Origin: Pseudoscleropodium purum
Taxonomy: Eukaryota; Streptophyta; Bryopsida; Hypnales; Brachytheciaceae
Direction of reading: 5' to 3'
Length of the DNA stretch: 64,000 nt
Assembly (NCBI GenBank): GCA_963969395.1
Contig: OZ017798.1
Span: 12,950,173-13,014,172 of the forward strand
Shown one piece after another: positions 10,230-23,400 of the stretch (position 1 is the first letter of the stretch; every line of letters starts with the position of its first letter). The translations under genes and the position numbers were made by a program. The notes under the pieces are model-generated. The model was not told where the DNA came from and ran no database searches. It saw only the letters and a program-made list of their open reading frames with translations.

Positions 10230-12430
10230 TCCAATTAAAAGTTGTACATATTGTCATGATTGGCTCCAAAGTTTTTATTGCTTCGATTAGAGCTATAGAA
10301 TGTTTCATTTTCTAGAATTGTATATGTCATCATCTGAATTGTCTTTATCATCCAACATAAGTGCACCATCCTCATCATTTTCGCCTTCCAATGGCGGCCC
10401 ATCCAAATCCTTCGACTCCACGTTATCATAGTACTCCTTTTTTTCATCTTTTTCTTTCGATGCGGCTAAGATTTGGCATTGGTGTATACATGCAACAAAT
10501 TTGTTGCTTTTTTTGTCTTCAATTTATTTCAAGATTTGTTATGAACAAAAGAATAGCTACTACAATTTCATTCACATAAAGATGATGATACCAATTGGAC
10601 CAATATCCTCTTTGCTAGTGGAGTTATAAGCTTGCCACATGCACCCTCAATATCTCACCAAGCATGTGTTGACAATTTTTGTTCCCCTAGATTTAATATT
10701 TTGTGGAACGATGGTTTCCAATGTCTAAAGGCTATAAATTCCCTAACCACCATTGCATATGCGTTTAGTTTACATATTTTCTCTAAGACACGCTTGTATG
10801 TCTCTACTACATCTTAATCATTAGCTAATTCTTTGTCGTGAAAAAAGTATGGGTTCAAAAGAACTCCTTCATAATATAGATTGTTCTCCTCTATTTTCCC
10901 TTCATTTACAAAACAAATGTTTCAATGGGATGGCTTGGTCCAAAGCCAAATGAAAAAGCGGCCCCTATAAACTGTATACATGCTTTTCTAACTTCCTCAT
11001 AATATGCATCACTTTCCCTATGCATGGTGTCTTCAATTCCAAATCACGTAGTCCACATTCAACTGGTTTAACCAAGTTTAGGAAATTTGTGCAACAGTCC
11101 TAAAAATGCTCTTTCAGAATATTTGCCCTCACATCCCAAAAATTGGTTTTAGCTTCACTTTTATACTTGGTCCATAGCATTTGTACATATTCCATCCATT
11201 ATAGGTCTACCACCATTTGTTTCAATGCTTATTTTGCCTTCAACAAATAGTCAACCATAATGAACTTCAAAGCAAACATTTTTTCTCTTGGCATCAATAA
11301 ACTAAGATTCAACAAGTACTTTCAAAATATAGCAAGTGACATGTGCTTCTTCCTAATGAATTTCACAATGGTATGGAATTAATTCACTTCAACTTCAATC
11401 CATTGTTCTTTGTCCAATCCTTCAACAACAAATTCAACATGTGTACCACTCATCCTTGAAAAAAATTGTGTTGATACATAGCTGATATCAAATTTCTTGC
11501 TCTCGAATTTACATAAGCATTATTTATAGTCACTTACATCGCATTAGTGGGACCCACTCGTTCTAAGAACTTTTCCAATACAATTGCTAATTATTCCCCA
11601 TTCTTTTTTAATCCACTTTTATCAACCAATCCAAGGAATTGCTCACCCGTAGAAGATATAAGCATGGCATTGATCAAAGGCCAATTTGTTACCAAACTCC
11701 ATCCATCAATAGACAATGTTGCTCTAAACTTCCTAATGCTATCTTTAGTTCTAGTATGGAGCTTTGTTTGAATGTCTGTTTATCTTTGCTTTGTTAAGCA
11801 ATTTGTGTCAAAGATCGTGGTACAATGGCAGGATGCAAGGCCTATTAAACTCAACCATTTTCTTAGTTGTTTCTTTGAACACTAGATTTTGAGCTATAGC
11901 AAATGGTATATTTGCTGCATTAAAAAAATTCACCCATACTGAATTCTATTTGCATTTATATACTTCTTCAAAGCCATCTGCTAGGCTGCTTTATTTATGA
12001 GGCCTATTGCTTGATGCCTTTGGAGTTCGACAATCACCGAAAGTTTCTATAGTTCGGTTCGCATTAGAACCTGCACATACAAATTTTTCTAGTGTTGTGC
12101 ATGAGTCTTCTTGTGTAAAATGTAACGTGCCCCTTCCTATTGAGGTATTTACATTGCATACAGGTGTTGTTGCCATCCACATTGTCAACTACAAATTTTT
12201 ATGAGAATTTCCTATTGCAAAGAACAAATAGAGCTCAAACTTCCAATGTCAATTGTAGGCAAAAGCTTACTCCTTGATTACAAAAACTTGTTGGGCCTTC
12301 ATACCCTAAGTGGCTCAACATACAACTTACCTTCTTGACAAACTTGAAGTTGTAAGTCTTACATTGTACTTTACTACATCTAGACACAACATACTATGAG
12401 CCCAATAGTTGGCACCTGGGTCTTGGGATT
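10230..12430 (-). pseudogene. hAT-family transposase, heavily degraded
   Basis: Reading the minus strand from right to left, fragments in changing frames resemble a plant hAT transposase. A WAHSMLC-type N-terminal fragment lies around 12400. FFNAANIPFAIA...PLYHDL follows around 11900, then the SIDGWSLVTNWPLIN and GEQFLGLVDKSG DUF659-like block (11600-11730). An LERVGP...NAYVNSRA block lies near 11480-11570, GVLLNPYFF near 10860, and an ending resembling the hAT dimerisation region (ITPLAKRIL, then HNKS and NKLKTKKATNLLHVYTN) at 10480-10660. Several stops and frameshifts make it non-functional. Termini were not located. The N-terminal BED-finger region is too decayed to confirm. Confidence 0.6.
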
Positions 12431-14399
12431 TTTTTTTTTTTTTTGCTTTCGTATATTTCTTATAGTCTTTATCATTCCAAAAGATCTAAAATGTTTGTTA
12501 ACATTGTATTAGTAGAAGTCCCTACAATTATGGTGTGTCAATTTTTTAAAGTTTGAAAGTGCTCTAAGCACTTTGATTTACCATTTTCAATATCTAATTA
12601 GGTGTATAGCATGTCAATTAGGAGTTTGAGATAAGTTTGAGCCTTGATAGACAAAGGTATAGAAAACATTTATTTTAGATTGTTATCGGATTTACTAAAA
12701 TCTGCTAATTTACAAAGAATGCATATCAAAGATTGGAGAAAGGTATTTTAGCTTAAAAACATGCAAAGAGCTCAATAGAAAAATTGGGTCATGAAGATTT
12801 CCTCATACAAGAATGATTCCTCCCCAAAGGAATTAAACATAGGAGATAAAGAATTTAGACCTTTCCACAATTGATGCAAGTAAACATGTACACTTGCAAT
12901 TAGCATTTGGGAACTTCTTGGAGGTTGTCCAAAAAATTTCATAATTTTACGGATTGCAAAAAATAACTCTATAGGAAGTCAACCACGCTTACGGACAATT
13001 GGAAATTTATAGAAATTACCAAAGTAGCGGTAGAAAATTCAAATGTTGGAGTTTTCTTTTTTTTTAGAATTTGAATATTTTAAGTTATCTAGAAGGTCCA
13101 AGATAGTAAAAAAAAGAGTCCAAGTTTACTTCATTTGGATACTGAATGTGCTTGGTATTCTGGTCATTTGGTCAATCTATTGAATGTTTTTGAAAACCTA
13201 AAATAAAAGAACCAGGTGTTAATAGCAAAGGCAAAGTATGCATGCAAGGCAAGACTCTTGAAAGGGACTCTAACATTCTTTAGAAGGAGCTTAAAAAAAA
13301 CACAACAAATAGTCAATAAGGTTTCAATAGCAAAACACGTGGTTTTAGCAAAACAACCAAAAACCAACAACACCAACAAGCTTGGTAGAGATGAAATACA
13401 ACCAAAAGGGGTGAAAAATGAAGGGAAGAGGAGGCCTTTTATACTTTTCCAAGGCCCCTCTTCCCCTCAAATTACCTAAAACTACTTCTACATGAAAGCC
13501 AATTAACGAAATATCCAAATTCTACACTATTGCTGTGATCTTTCTACCTTTGGGAGAAATGTTCCAAATGCCAAATCAATTGCGCCATTGTCTTAAGAAG
13601 ACCCAAATTAGCCTAGGGAACTTTCTATTTCCTACTTTTGAAACTATTTTGCAAATAAAAGACAACAAATTGTAAACTAGTGAAAAAGTAGAAAATCCAA
13701 AATTTGGGTGGGAACTAAACCTCATACATTTGTGCTAAAAAATTTGTGAAAGTTTGTCTTAAAATTAGCATTCAACCACCATACGGCAAAGCTTCATCCT
13801 TAGACATAGTTTTCTTTTAGTTATTTGTATTTTGTGTTTCAAAAATTGGACTTAATGTCCTTGATGGTGAAGCTTTGTTCTTAGCCATAGATTATTTTGT
13901 GTTTCTATTATTTTAAAAGGTCCCCATATAAAGACCTAAAGATTTGTTTTATAAATTAATATTTGGCAAAACAAGGGCTATTTGAAATTGAATAAGGGTC
14001 CAAAAATTGAAGAATTTTAAACCAAAGCTAGTTGGGAAAATAAAAAATGAGATTACAAAGGCTCATCAAAGTAAGCCAACAAGTCAATTTAGTTTGCAAG
14101 CAACATATTCTGTTACCAAATTCATTTGTCTTCATTTCATAAAGCTTTTGTTGGTCTAGAGCACATCCATCTTCATCTAGCACATCTCCAAGCTTGATTT
14201 CTCACTCATTTTTGGTGCAAATATAAGTTCAAAAAGTTGTACAAATGTACAATCATGCTCTAAGTACAGATCAAATCCAAAGAATGGAAGCAAAGCAAGT
14301 AGAGATTGGAATTAGATGTTAGGCATTTGATATTTAAATAAGGAAGAAGCATATAAAGGAAAAAAGTCATTTTTTTGGAAATACTTAATACATTATTGT
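12431..14399. other. AT-rich intergenic DNA, no gene recognised
   Basis: The stretch starts with a long T run (about 12427-12444). The longest frame (13216-13479, plus) is lysine-rich and matches nothing I know. No splice-supported coding, RNA gene or clear repeat was found. Confidence 0.5.
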
Positions 14400-14404
14400 G
14401 TTGT

Positions 14405-14520
14405 ACATTTGTACATCATTTAAAAATAAATATATAATATATAATATATAATATATTTATTTATTTTAAAATTTTATTTTTTTAAAATTTTATTTTTTTA
14501 AAATTTTAAAATTTTAAAAA
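14405..14520. repeat. AT-only low-complexity block
   Basis: TATAATA and TTTTAAAATTTTATTT motifs repeat with almost no G or C. The sequence could melt or fold easily and contains nothing else. Confidence 0.7.
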
Positions 14521-15289
14521 TGTAGAGAAGAAAGTTTCAAGTCGAAGTGTCATGTGACTTCAAGGTGACGCTTGTTGCCAATAGAGTTGTTAAAAGGACA
14601 AAAAATCTTTTGACAAATTTTAGTAGTTTGGAGTGCTCTTCCCAAATTTATAGAATTTATTCCTAGTTTTGAAATTTGACTTTGCAATGTCAAACTAGAG
14701 GGGTTTTATGAAGTCGCAAGATCAAAAGGCTGATTCAGAGGTAGAGTTAGAGCTTTCTTTGTCACAATTGCCAAATCAACCATCTCAACTAGTGATTTCT
14801 TCACCATTGCCATTCCATTCATGAGATGAAGCTAGACTTTCTCATTAGCTAAAAAGAACTTCATGAAGAGCAACATTGGCATAGAAATCTTCATAGTGAT
14901 GCTCGTATTTTGATGATTTTACTTCAAAATAGGATGTGTTGAACAAAGCACATGAGATGTGACATTTGAAGCAAGTTATGAGGGCCTAATTGAAAACTAA
15001 TATTTTTATATAATGAAGCTAGACAAAGAAGGCATTAGCCATCAACGTTTGTTGAAATCGCTAATGAATCTTTCAACAAAGGTCAAACGTATAGATTACA
15101 TGGCAAATACTATTAGGCACATCTTCAATTCTTACAAATGGAATAATGCTCTTTTTTACTTTAGTTTTTACCTCCATTTAGTTGAGATTGGAGTTTTTTT
15201 GCTAATTTAAATTTTTTATGTTGTTTTTTTGAATTAGAAGTTGCAAGATAGAAGAATATAAGTGATATGCCTACTAGTTAAAACCTTTG
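14521..15289. other. Intergenic DNA, nothing recognised
   Basis: The segment is AT-rich and has only short frames. It adjoins the inverted element copy at the right and may include its degraded outer part. Confidence 0.4.
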
Positions 15290-16830
15290 GGGTTCATTGA
15301 CTTTAAAAAATGAATAGGAACGTACCCTTGGTTGTTTTCCTAAGGCCAATGGTGGGTAAAGAGGCCCATGTAATGTATCTTAAGCTAATTCCTCCTACCT
15401 TAAGGGTCTAGTAGATAGGTCAACATCTTCTATTTTGGATTTGAGAGGTGTTGGTTGTTGTGTTTGGAATGGGAGAAAAAAAGGGTTTGAATCCAAATTT
15501 TGATTGAAGATATCTTTTGTTATACCAATGATTTTGCAAGGAAATTTGCAAGAATTCTTTTTTGCAACATTGACTTTCTAAAATGAATTTGCAAGCTTGA
15601 TTTGAGTTTGTATTGAGAAAATTATGAGAGTTCAAAGGTGATGAAGTTTGTGTCTACCCAACAAAAGCACCTCAAATTTTCAAGGCTTATAACTCTTGTT
15701 CAAATAAGAATTGTTAAATGAAATTTTGAGAGAATATATTTTGTGATGTTAGTTTTCTATGAAGCTATTGCAATTGGTATTTGAAGAAGTATAGAAGAAG
15801 TTATAGAGTACTAAAGGAGGAGAGGTTTATTGCCTTTCAAAAGAGAAGGCCGAGATTTTGCTTGTCTATAATTTTTGGATAGTATCTTCGATCAATTTGA
15901 AATGTTAGGAGAAGTTAGTTTGTAAGTTTAGCTTTTTAAAAATTTATCATACTTGGGGTTTGAATAAAAATTAAAAAAAATATAGGATTTTGTGATAGGA
16001 GAGATCTGTTACCTTTCAAAAAAGAAGACCGAGACTTTGCTTGTTTATAACTTTTGAACAATATTTTAGTTCAATTTGAAATTTTTAGAAATGTTAGATT
16101 ATTTCTTTGGTTTATCAAATTACCATTTCACTTAGCATTTAGAAGTTGGATCCATTTTTGATAGTAATAAAAGAATGCAACTAGACTAGAGTTTGGTTTC
16201 AAGTCCCATTTAACATTTCTTCAAGACTTTAAGGTTTGAAGAGTTAAAGATATGAAGATATGAAGATTTGTGTGTTGTGGCTTATTATTCCTAGCTAGCT
16301 TTGGAGGCTTGTTGTCTTTATTTTATTCCTAGCCAGTTGGAAGGCTTGTTGTCTTTTTCATTTTTTCATTGTAAACTTTGTTGCGGATTATGTGGTGATT
16401 TAGTATTAGTTCCATATTGTGTTTGTCGCAACAAAGTGGGATTGATCATCTACATGGTCGATCTTTTATGTTGTTCTCATTAATGAGGCTCGCTTACTAA
16501 TCATTATAGATTTGAAGTTTAGGAGCCAATTTTCAGATGGTCAACTTGTAGTTTGGTCGTCTCATTTTACCTATCTAAGACTATAAGTTCTTATTACCTA
16601 CCTTTACCCTTATCTTTATATAGGTACTACATAATAGGTCAACAGGAAGGAATTTGAAGATTGAAGAACAAAGATTGAAGATTGAAGACTAGAAGATTCG
16701 ACAAAATTCTATAGCAAACTATCTTCAATCGCACCCAGAATCCTCATGATTTTCCGAAACAAACTTTCTCTACACAATACCGTAAGGCATTCAAGGTAAC
16801 CAACGGAGTCACCTCCTTTTCTTTAATATA
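15290..16830 (-). mobile_element. Second, inverted copy of the non-coding element seen in gag
   Basis: On the minus strand this region follows copy 1 (3141-4870) in order. It has TCTTCAATC repeats (16650-16690), a GATAGGTA/TAAGGGT-like block (about 16560-16625), CAACAAAGTTTACAATG against CAACAAGGTTTACAAAG (about 16370-16390), two adjacent GACAACAAGCC...GGCTAGGAATAA blocks (16280-16360), then repeated units with ATAACTTCTTC and AAAGTCTCGGTC (15640-16080). Similarity is diverged and gapped. No coding capacity is visible. The left limit (about 15290) is approximate. Confidence 0.65.
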
Positions 16831-17624
16831 TGCAATTGAAACAATCTTAATTATTGAATTCAAGGTACATTCATTATGCATCATTATTAATGAAAAACTA
16901 GACAACCTTGAATCCATTTAGTTCAAGTAATAAAATTACCAAAGTTTTTGCAATCCTTATCATTTCTATCATTGCATCTCCAAAAATATTTGCTTTGCCT
17001 TGTTCTACTCTTAATTGTGTCCAAAATTGCTTCTTTGATAGGTTATAGGTGCCTTCACTATAATTGATGCCAAAGTGGGTTTTTTTAATCGCCTAATTAA
17101 TTGAATTAGAATTAAATGCTAGGAGTGATTGGGCCTATTTAAGAACATTGGGTCATTGCCTGTAGTCTACAAATTTGGAAAGTAATATATGCTTAGTCAT
17201 AGTGTCATGAAATAAGGCTTTCACTTTTTTAGGGCATTTATCAACAAATGATGTGATGTAAGTTATTATTGTGATTGTTGAATCTTTCCTATTCTGTAAC
17301 ATGTCCCCTCCAAATAAAACATGTTGAAATAAAAAAACCAACCAATTCAAACAATGAGTGTTATTTATCAAAGCATTCAATAAGTTATTCTTTAGAGATT
17401 GAGGCTACCTTTTCCTCTTAGGGGTCCTCATCCAAAAAAATTTGACATGGGAAATTAAACTAAGCTTTAGTACTAGGAGAGTGGTTGTACATTTCCTTAA
17501 TCTAGGACTAGTAAAATAAATCAACAAAATCATGCTTATATGGTTTACCAAAAATCTATAGAAAACTTTGAATGAAATATCAATGTCCTAAACCCTCTAT
17601 CATTAAAAGAACGGTTGATGGCTC
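16831..17624. other. Intergenic DNA, nothing recognised
   Basis: AT-rich sequence with only short, unmatched frames. It ends at the left arm of the foldback. Confidence 0.4.
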
Positions 17625-18513
17625 ATTGAAGGATTTGCTTCAATGACATCTATGAGAATGAAGGGTGGAGATGTCATTTTTATATTGAAATCAATTATCT
17701 ACCATGAATCCTCAAAGGGTATTGGGATAATTTGAAGATGAAAGTTTGACCACTCTTTGTCAAAATGTATGAATTACGTTTAAAATAAAATAAAATTTTC
17801 TATAAAAAAAATATTCAATTCACTAAGATTAATGATTTCACCAATTGAAATCCCTTACCATATTTTGGAAGCCATTCATCAATTGTGTATTAAAATTGGA
17901 TGAGAACTCTTTGTATATGTATAAGGCAATAGGAGATATAACAAACAATATGGAATATATAAAATCAACAAGAATTGTTAAATTAAAGTAGGAATTGTAT
18001 TTGAAGTAGAATTTCAAACTTCATTTAATAATAGTGGAATAATTGCTTTCAAAAACTTTAAACTCAAAAAATTTGGTAAATTTAATTTAATTCCATATCC
18101 AAAAATCCGTTTGAGTTTTTTAGCCTCCAATAAAAAATGATAGATAAATTTCAAAGAAGGATTGGAAGGGACATTTTCTTTGACATTTTTAAACATCTTC
18201 TCTAAATTTTGTCAAGTAACTTTTGATTGGAGGTTTGAAATCTCAAAAAAAAAATTTGAGATGAAATTTAGCTTTATTTACCAACTTTTTAAAGCCTAAA
18301 GTTTTTTGAAAAAAATTATTCTACTATGCCTAAATGAGGTTTGTAATTCTACTTCAAACAAACTTTTTATATTTTGACAATGAGTGGTCAAATTCTCATC
18401 TTCAAATTATCCCATATCCTTTGAAGATTCATGATGAACAATTGATTTCAACATAGAAGTGACATCTCCACCCTCCAATCCTAAAATTTTCAATGAAGCA
18501 ATTCCTTCATTAC
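17625..18513. repeat. Large imperfect foldback (inverted repeat)
   Basis: Left arm 17625-17770 pairs with right arm 18368-18513: GGTGGAGATGTCA at 17674 against TGACATCTCCACC near 18460, and AATTTGAAGATGA against TCATCTTCAAATT. A second pair, 18000-18085 with 18272-18358, continues the hairpin inward (TTTGAAGTAGAATT against AATTCTACTTCAAA). The left arm is interrupted by about 229 bp (17771-17999) absent from the right. The loop is about 18086-18271. It could be a MITE-type element or an inverted duplication of the kind that gives rise to small-RNA hairpins. Confidence 0.7.
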
Positions 18514-20436
18514 AACATCAATTTTTTGGGTTGACAAATGGGTAAATGAAATTGATATTTGAATCAATGGATTCTTTTGATTTTTGGCAAACCTTCTTCA
18601 CCTTTGTTTGCTATTTTGTTTATTTGATCCCAGAATTAGCAATAAAAAATGAAGCACATTGTAAATGTAATACCACTATTGTATCCCTATATTGAAGCCT
18701 CTGGTAGTGTGCTTGAAAACTAACCCTCTTCTTCAAACCATCCTCTAGGTGGCTCAAAAATGGATACATGATGGACTATTGATTATGTTAAAGAAGAAGA
18801 AGAGTTGGTTCTTTGTTTTCCAATGGATGGTTCATACTCTTTTAAAGGTTAGTTTAAGAGCCACAGGTGGTTCATTTCTAATTAAGTGGATAGGTGTTCA
18901 TTAATTTTTTTCAAAATGAGAATTGGCAAGCCAACTTCCTTCTTACATATGCTAAAAAATCTGAAATATTAATTAACTCAAGCTTCCATTCAAGTTTCGA
19001 TGGTCACAAATCTAGGAACCTTTTCTATTATTTTTTGCATGCCTCAATGCTTGTTTTTGGTAAAGCTATATCTTTTCTCAGACCATTTAAGAGTGGGTTT
19101 TGCAAGGGCTACAAGTCACAAATAGGGACTTATGGCAGAATTCTTTGAAAACTCATAACTAATTCATAATAGCTCCCCAAAATATGAAACCACTTGGGTT
19201 AGATTCTGCATCAATTCCTTTTCAAGTGAAAAATAATGAAAAATACTTTGAAGCATCTGAAAACCATCAAAAAGGCCCAACAGCCCTTAAAGTATCACTT
19301 TTAGAGCCACCTACCTTAGTTCAATTCTCTCTGAACACTAGAGAGAGTCCACTAACTTGAAGAAATTAGGAGGAACAGTAACTCCCTATTCCCGGTCCTC
19401 AAATAACTGAAGGTTCACCTGCTGCCAACAGTTTCTCATCCTGCATATCAGTGGTTCTATGGAAAGAGAGTGAGACTACTTTTACTTCTTTTTTAAACCC
19501 GGAGTTTAGTCCAAGAGAACCAAGTACAAACAGTGGAAAGCCGAGGGCAGCGCCCTGGAGAAACCAAAGAATGCTAATTTACACGAAAGACCCACTCATG
19601 GGTTTCTTTAGTTGTCAAGTAATAACCCTGTTTTGTCTAGCCCCAAAGAACGGAGTGCTAAGCCAGACCATTGCGGATGAATTTCATGGACTGAGCCGGG
19701 AACAAAGTGAGCCTACTTTGAATTACAGAACCCCTTCATATTTTGCAAGTGAATTGTGCAAAAAAATTTCAAGACTTACGAAACCCCTAATATATTCATA
19801 CGATGTCAAAATACTTCATTTTCAAACTATCAAAAATCCGTGGTAGTACAAACGTCCAGAACCTCCTCCAAAGTTCAGTCCCTGTTGTCACACTTTCAGA
19901 CAAGAATAAGAATCAACCCCTAAAAGTAAGTTATACTGTCCAAGAAGTGAACAGTGACTATCAAGATACAAATATCTCTCGATCATACAATCGAACACCA
20001 CGCATCACCTCAATAGCTGTAAGACAGGAACGCATACCAACTGCTAAAAAAACATGAATCACCACGTCTGTTAACTTCCCATTGAATTTGATTGAACCAC
20101 TTCAGATACCAGACTTCAAAATTGAGCCAGTTCCCCGACAAGGAATTAAAAGTTCCTCCTAGCTCTGATGACAGCAGACGACCTATTACTGCTCTCCAAC
20201 AATAGTCTCCAACTAGGATGCCTAGAGCACACCCTGGGCAAGGAGGGTGGCTGTGAATGCACCACTCCTGAATACCAACAGCCAGGTAACCAGCACTCCA
20301 CCTGAGTCCGCATTCCCTAGCTTGCTGAATAGGTTAGGCCATAGCAATAAATGTCTCAGTGTTGCTAATCTACATTGGGTCAAAAAACTGAAAGGGGATA
20401 AATTCACGAGTGAAGTAAAGTATTTACTCTGTAATC
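18514..20436. other. Intergenic DNA and 3' flank of the CCT3 gene
   Basis: Composition becomes less AT-rich from about 19350, as in the gene to the right, so the part nearest 20436 probably includes the CCT3 3' untranslated region. A 131-codon plus-strand frame (19451-19846) and an 84-codon one (19803-20057) match nothing I know and lack supporting splice context. Confidence 0.4.
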
Positions 20437-23400
20437 CTACTCCGGAATCATTTGCTCACTATCAACATCCTCTCCAGTTGATGTTGTGGGTTGCTTTGGT
20501 GCAGATCCAGGAGCTTGCTTCTTCTTAATACCACTTACGATGTCATCAATTCTCAAGAGCATGCAGGCAGCTTCTATTGCTGTTTTGAAAGTTTGTTGCT
20601 TCACTCCAAAAGAGTCCCACACCTGCTTAATCATAATCCATTGACTTAGAAAACTGAAACAAGGCTCACTGGAAATTTGAAGAGTGGAACAAGCGGCAAT
20701 CTCCAACTCTATAGTACGTATCTGTAACCTAAACCACTCAAATACGTCCCAATATCTGACACAAACAATTTGGGAGAGTACTAAGGGAGGGCAAGGACGA
20801 AGATGACGTACTCCAAGCTCTTTCATGTCGGTGATTTCACCAGTATTGCCATCAATGCCGACCATAGGGTTTTCACCATTGGCATGCTGCAAACAAGAAT
20901 AAATATAAATTAAACTGATTCCTGACTTCAAGAATAAAAATAATTGCAAAACCCCATTTTTTACTTGAAGGTAGCTCAACTTCAGTGCATGGACATGGTC
21001 CAACAAAGGAAGAAGTCAGGAAGATTGGGAAGACATAAAACGAAGTGCAAGTTAAGTAAGGAGAATAAACCTTGGCTTGGAGGGCAGTCATGGTCCGAAT
21101 TACGTTGACACCACAGTTTTGAGCAAGAGTTCGAGGGATCACTTCTAGAGCTTGAACAACTGCCCTGTATGGCCACTGCAATCAAACACATAGCTTTCAG
21201 AACCAGTATATTTAAGAATTCTACATTCTAAAATCTGTACCATGTTGCTCCCAATCCTCTAAGCCATTCCACTGAGGTATCAATGAGTTTGCAACTTCAC
21301 GTCCAAAGATACCAACCTGTTCAACACCTTCAATTGACATGCTCTTTTTCTTCAATATAGCTGCAACAGCCATTTCTGAGGCTCCACCACCTGGGACTAA
21401 TTTTGCGTCTTTGATAACATTGCGAGCTACTCCCATGGCATCCTGTCATACCATTATTTCGAAATCAAAATCACATATTTTACCATCATGGTCACAAATA
21501 CCACAAGTCAATCAAAGAAAAGCTCCATTTTTTTGTCTTTCAAAGGGTCTGAAGGAGTGAGGATCTATCCAGACGTACTGCAAAACAAGGAAATATTGAT
21601 TAACCAACCAATGGCTGCATGGACTATCAAATATCAACTCACCGCCAAGTTGCGCTCCACCTCATTTAAGAGATCTTTGCTGGGTCCTCTTAGCAAGACT
21701 GTGCACGCTTTAGGTTCCTTGCACTCAACGATGAAAGAGAAGTATTCATCTCCAATCTTCTTAACCTCAAACAGGCCACAGCCAGTACCAACATCACTCT
21801 CCTGAATCTCTTCTGGGCGATTCACAATGGTGGCTCCACAAGCTCGAGCAATACGATTGTTATCCGTCTTCCTCAATCTGCGAATTGCACTAATACCTGC
21901 CTTGCTAAGATAATGTGATGCCAGGTCACTCAACCCTTTCTCAGTAATCACTAAATCGGGCTTAAACTTTATGATTTGAACACATAACTGCTCAATATAT
22001 TCTTCCTCCATGCGCAGCAAAGTAGCCCTGACAATCAGAGAAAAAAATTAGACAAAATAGCAACGATATGTCAGCTAAGTTGGTCAGATGAGCAATAAGT
22101 CAGAAATTTCAGATTTGAAAGTAATCAGTCTATCTTAAACCAGCGAAGTGACAGAATTCTTTTCCCAAATAAACACCAACAGACCTCAAACTGTGCCAAG
22201 CGATAGATGTGACATGCATACAACATGGTATTGCACGAAGACAAGCGGGTTAGGGAATGAAATTACCAATCCTCCTCTTTCATGAGCTCTGCATTTGTCT
22301 GGTTCTCTCCTTTCTTATACTCCAGTGGAGAATCCAGAAGTATGATGCGGGGGTTCAAAATCTTCCTTCGCATTTTCCCTGGGGAGACAACATCCTTATT
22401 GAACATCACTCCCTTCAGGACTTTTGAATCTTCCAACTGTCCTCCTGGAATCTTTTCCGTCTTGATGTATTTCTTGATGTCAACCTCTCGAAGACCATTT
22501 CCCAAATCAACGGATATAGTAGCAACCGAATCGATCGCCAGGTCCTGCATTAAAAGAAATGTAAGTGGGATGCGCTGCGATAAATCACTGCGACCAATGA
22601 TTAGTAGTAAGTCCAGAACAGAACCAAAGGTAATCTAATTTATATTCCAATCAGTAAGACTGGATAAATATAAGATTTAGTAGATATCAAAGACCAGAAC
22701 TTACAGCAATTAGAGTTCCAAAACGGCTTGTGAACTTCGTGCCAATACAACTTCGCACGATATTCAGCATCATTGCACCTGCATAATGGGAAGCATGGAT
22801 TTCTTCAGTGTCCAGAGATAGTCTCAAAAATTCTCAAATTATCCTTTCTGTTCTTAAGAAAATTCCAGGAGACGGTTATGCACAGAAGCCTCAGCATCAC
22901 TAAGGTACATACTCCTCCGTCAAGCTCCAGGGCTTATTGAGGTGGCCACCAAAAGCAGGTGACACCTACTTGTCACCTGCTTAGTGTAAGAGCTGCTTTT
23001 GGTAGCCACCTGAAAAAATGCCAGTCGTGCTTCGACACTGCTAGACAGGAAAGCGTAAACTAGGAAATGCACTCACGATCTGTAATATCGATGTCAAACG
23101 AAATCTCCTTAAGAGCAGCCACTGCGTCCTCCAAAGCTTTAGAGTATGCTGCACAAAAACATAAAATACACAGCGTTCCGAGAATCAAATAACAACAGTA
23201 TTGAGGTTATCTGCAATCTTTGTTGAAGCAACAACATGCACCATGTACAATCACAGATGCCTGAGAACAATAATTGGGTGCGAATCATAAGTGAAACTAC
23301 AAAATACGTGCCAATGTTTCGTAAGAACGAAACTCGTTGAAACAGATAATAATCAAATATAAGCGTAGTCCGAAAGAAGTAGAGAAGAACGAATTTGATT

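Noticed and set aside
13216..13479. 87-codon lysine-rich frame
   Set aside because: Composition bias in AT-rich DNA is enough to explain it.
19451..19846. 131-codon plus-strand frame beyond the CCT3 stop
   Set aside because: It shows no similarity I know and overlaps the probable CCT3 3' region on the other strand.
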